This document shows, in pieces, positions 61,836 to 64,000 of a stretch of 64,000 nucleotides of DNA. The notes under the pieces were generated by a model, which saw nothing but the letters and a program-made list of their open reading frames with translations, made no database searches and had not been told where the DNA came from. Numbering within the stretch: the stretch's first letter is position 1; each line of letters starts with the position of its first letter. The stretch lies in contig JADJNY010000005.1 in NCBI GenBank assembly GCA_016714045.1, forward strand, positions 62,001 through 126,000, given 5' to 3'. The position numbers and the translations under genes are program-made. This stretch comes from Planctomycetota bacterium. Its GTDB lineage: Bacteria; Planctomycetota; UBA1135; GCA-002686595.

Positions 61836-64000
61836 CAGACGCGACCTCCGGCGAGCGGCGTGGAGCGCGCGTTCTTCTCCGCGAGCGCCTTCAGCACCTT
61901 CGCGGGCGTGAACGGGAGCTCGCGCAGACGGATGCCGACCGCGTCGAACACCGCGTTCGACAGCGCGGGCAGCGAGGGATGCAGCGGTCCTTCGCCGGCC
62001 TCCTTCGCGCCGTACGGTCCCTCGGGGTCGAGGCTCTCGACGATCAACGCCGCAGCTCGGGCGTGTCGACCGAGGTGGGGATGCGGTAGTCGAGCAGCGA
62101 CGGGCCCGCGTGCAGGCCGAAGCGGTTGACGCCGTGGTCCTCGAGCAGCGCCTCGGCGATGCCCATGTACGCGGAGCCCTCCATCTGGCCCGCGACGAGC
62201 ATCGGGTTCAGCGCGCGGCCGCAGTCGTGCGCGATCCACACCTTGTGGCACGTGATGCGGCCCGTCTCGACGTCGACGGAGGCCTCGACGACGTGCGCGG
62301 TGAACGAGTACGCCGGCGAGGCGCCGATCGTGCCGCCGCGGTAGTCGCCGCCGAGCGTCGGCGTGTTGTAGGAGCCCGTCGCGCCGAGCGTGTCGCAGCG
62401 CGCTTCGGCGATCTGGAACGCCTCGGCGGTCGTGATGCAGCGCTCGGTGCTGTCGAGGTCGAACACCTTGCCGTTCCCCATGCGCACGCGCGCCGCGTCG
62501 ATCTGCCACTCCTTCGCGACGGCGCCGGCGATCTGCGTACGCAGCTTGCGCGCGGCGTCGATCGTCGCGTTGCCGACCATGAACGTGACGCGCGAGGAGT
62601 ACGCGCCCAGGTCGACCGGCACGAGGTCGGTGTCCGCCGCGACGACGCGGATGTCGGCGACGTCCATGCCGAGCTCCTCCGCGACGACGTACGCGACCAT
62701 CGAGTTCGAACCCTGGCCGATGTCGTTGCTGCCGGTGAAGACGGTGACGCGGCCCGAGCGCTCGACGGCGAGCTGGATGCCGGCCTGCGGCATCTTGTTC
62801 GGGTAGACGGGGTAGTTCGTGCCCGAGATGTACATCGAGCCCGCGACGCCGAGCCCGCGGCCGCGCCCGAGCTTGGCGCGCCGCGCTCTCCACCCGCTCG
62901 CGCGCTCGACCTCGTCGAGGCACGCGAGGAAGCCGTTCGACGTGATGCGCTGGCCGTTCACGGTGCGCGTGAAATCGCCCTGGAAGTTCCGGCGGCGCAG
63001 CTCGATCGGGTCGAGCGCGAGCTTCTCCGCGAGCTCGTCGAGCTGCACCTCGAACGCGAAGCGCGGCTGCACGGAGCCGTGGCCGCGCTTGGGCCCGCAC
63101 GGCGGCTTGTTCGTGAAGACGCGCGTCGAGTCGAAGCGGTAGGTCGGGAAGTGGTACGGGCCCGTGAGCAACTGCCCCGAGTAGTACGTCGTCACGAGCC
63201 CGAACGAGCTGTACGAGCCGCCGTCGATCAGGATCTTCGCGTCGACCGCGTCGATCTTGCCGTCCTTCGACGCGGCCGTACGGTAGCGGAGCTTCATCGG
63301 GTGGCGGCCGCGGTGGCAGTAGAAGACCTCCTCGCGCGTGTAGAGCATCTTCACGGGCCGGCCCGTGAACATCGCGAGCTTCGCGACGCAGAACTCGAGG
63401 CTGAACGGGTCGCTCTTGCCGCCGAACGCGCCGCCGAGCGCGGGCTGCACGACGCGGATCTTCTGGATCGGGAGCTCGAGCACCTTCGCGAGCGCCCTGT
63501 GCACGTAGTGCGTGATCTGCGTCGACGACCACACCGTGAGCCGGCCCTCGGCCGAGAACTGCGCGACCGCGCAGTGCGGCTCGATCGCGGCGTGGGTCGT
63601 GCCGTGGAAGACGTAGTCGCCCTCGACGACGACTTCGGCGCTCGCGAGCGCCGCGTCGACGTCGCCGAACGCGAGGTCGACGTGCTTCGAGACGTTGCCC
63701 GTCTTCGACTCCTCGTGGATCTTCGGCTCGGGGCGCGCGAGCGACTCCCGCGGATCGAGGAACGCGTGCAGCGGCTCGTACTCGACGCGGATCAGCTTCA
63801 GCGCCGCGTTCGCCGTGTCCTCGTCGATCGCGGCCACGGCCGCGACCTCGTCGCCGATGAAGCGCACCTTGTCGAGCGCGAGCGCGTGCTCGTCCTGCGT
63901 CCACGGGATGACGCCGTACTTGATCGGCAGGTCCGCGCCCGTGATCACGGCGTGCACTCCCGGGAGCGCCTTCGCCTTCGACGCGTCGATCGCGACGATC
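61835..64000 (-). CDS. Molybdopterin-binding large subunit of a xanthine dehydrogenase-family hydroxylase (cut by right edge; frameshift at 62050)
   Basis: The frame is open to base 64000, so the start lies beyond the window (the protein reads IVAIDASKAKALPGVHAVIT at the edge). It carries the aldehyde oxidase/xanthine dehydrogenase motifs: FIGDEVAAVAAIDEDTA, GTTHAAIEPHCAVA, VVQPALGGAFGGKSDPF, CGPKRGHGSVQPRFAFEVQL, GSNDIGQGSNSMVAYVVAEE, VEASVDVETGRITCHKVWIA. The pattern matches the HcrA branch, in agreement with the HcrB-like subunit downstream. Near 62050-62051 the frame breaks: 'TSVDTPELR' runs into a stop, while 'ALIVESLDPEGPYGAKEAGE' continues in the next frame; one added G/C restores the conserved PEGPYGAKEAGE. 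The small [2Fe-2S] subunit is not in the window. Confidence 0.88.
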   Translation of the reverse strand, partial: DRRDRRVEGEGAPGSARRDHGRGPADQVRRHPVDAGRARARARQGALHRRRGRGRGRDRRGHGERGAEADPRRVRAAARVPRSAGVARAPRAEDPRGVEDGQRLEARRPRVRRRRRGARERRSRRRGRLRLPRHDPRRDRAALRGRAVLGRGPAHGVVVDADHALRAQGAREGARAPDPEDPRRAARARRRVRRQERPVQPRVLRREARDVHGPAREDALHARGGLLLPPRPPPDEAPLPYGRVEGRQDRRGRREDPDRRRLVQLVRARDDVLLGAVAHGPVPLPDLPLRLDARLHEQAAVRAQARPRLRAAALRVRGAARRARGEARARPDRAAPPELPGRFHAHRERPAHHVERLPRVPRRGRARERVESAARQARARPRARRRGLDVHLGHELPRLPEQDAAGRHPARRRALGPRHRLHRQQRHRPGFELDGRVRRRGGARHGRRRHPRRRGGHRPRAGRPGRVLLARHVHGRQRDDRRRAQAAYADRRRRREGVADRRGARAHGERQGVRPRQHRALHHDRRGVPDRRSALRHARRDGLLQHADARRRLPRRHDRRLAGVLVHRARRRGLRRRRDGPHHVPQGVDRARLRPRAEPDARRGPDGGLRVHGHRRGAARGPRRQPLRPARGPVAARLPHPHLGRHARAAALIVESLDPEGPYGAKEAGEGPLHPSLPALSNAVFDAVGIRLRELPFTPAKVLKALAEKNARSTPLAGGRV

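Noticed and set aside
1..64000. Insertion sequences, prophage or integron
   Set aside because: No transposase, integrase, phage gene, terminal inverted repeat or target duplication was found.

Overview
This window is very GC-rich (about two thirds or more G+C by eye) and densely coded. It most likely comes from a member of the Planctomycetota, probably one of the deep-branching, little-cultured lineages. The reasons are the many very large secreted repeat proteins and lipoproteins, a recurrent cysteine-rich C-terminal module (FC-GDG...CPC-N...RYYQ-YYRN...FN-NG-W), an Hc1-like histone protein, the futalosine menaquinone route and frequent starts without a Shine-Dalgarno sequence. That placement is inference; there is no rRNA here.

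Layout. 1-11 kb: three secreted proteins ending in the same C-terminal module (a dihaem cytochrome/propeller hybrid cut by the left edge, a kelch-like propeller, a TolB/WD40-like propeller), with polA on the opposite strand. 11-16 kb: an exonuclease III gene overlapping a DUF5916-type outer-membrane protein gene, then recJ. 16.5-28 kb: a selenocysteine neighbourhood with selA, a selD whose own active-site residue is encoded by an in-frame UGA, and a tRNA-Sec with anticodon UCA. Between them lie a nucleotide-sugar dehydrogenase, two secreted or anchored proteins of unknown function, a degenerate GDPD protein, a zinc-ribbon membrane protein and a propeller lipoprotein. 28-34 kb: a small secreted CPFCGG protein, an EVE-domain protein, an Hc1 histone-like protein, a histidine phosphatase, mqnB-mqnD and an M28/PDZ lipoprotein peptidase. 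34-39.6 kb: a six-CARDB lipoprotein, a small anchored protein and another secreted protein with the C-terminal module.

39.7-60.5 kb holds five paralogues of a secreted protein family that I do not recognise as described. All share a C-terminal module of about 300 residues (P/NPGSLL-FPE-DNR...LTLLTVTNT...DPAxYAVLVER...ADLPxE...NGDLLP...GD). Three also carry an N-terminal choice-of-anchor-E-like domain and a calcium-binding-repeat stalk of very different length, from 4 repeats to 35 perfect 41-residue units (4.3 kb of 123-bp DNA repeats). The two short paralogues each precede a paralogous small lipoprotein, forming a duplicated two-gene cassette. A TPR lipoprotein and two FG-GAP lipoproteins are interspersed. 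The right edge (60.8-64 kb) carries two subunits of a molybdenum hydroxylase of the 4-hydroxybenzoyl-CoA-reductase type, the large one cut by the edge.

Data quality. Four genes show a missing G/C base in a short homopolymer, and two more show a frame change of the opposite kind. This looks more like indel error in a long-read assembly than gene decay, but the sequence alone cannot decide. No insertion sequence, prophage, CRISPR array or rRNA was seen.
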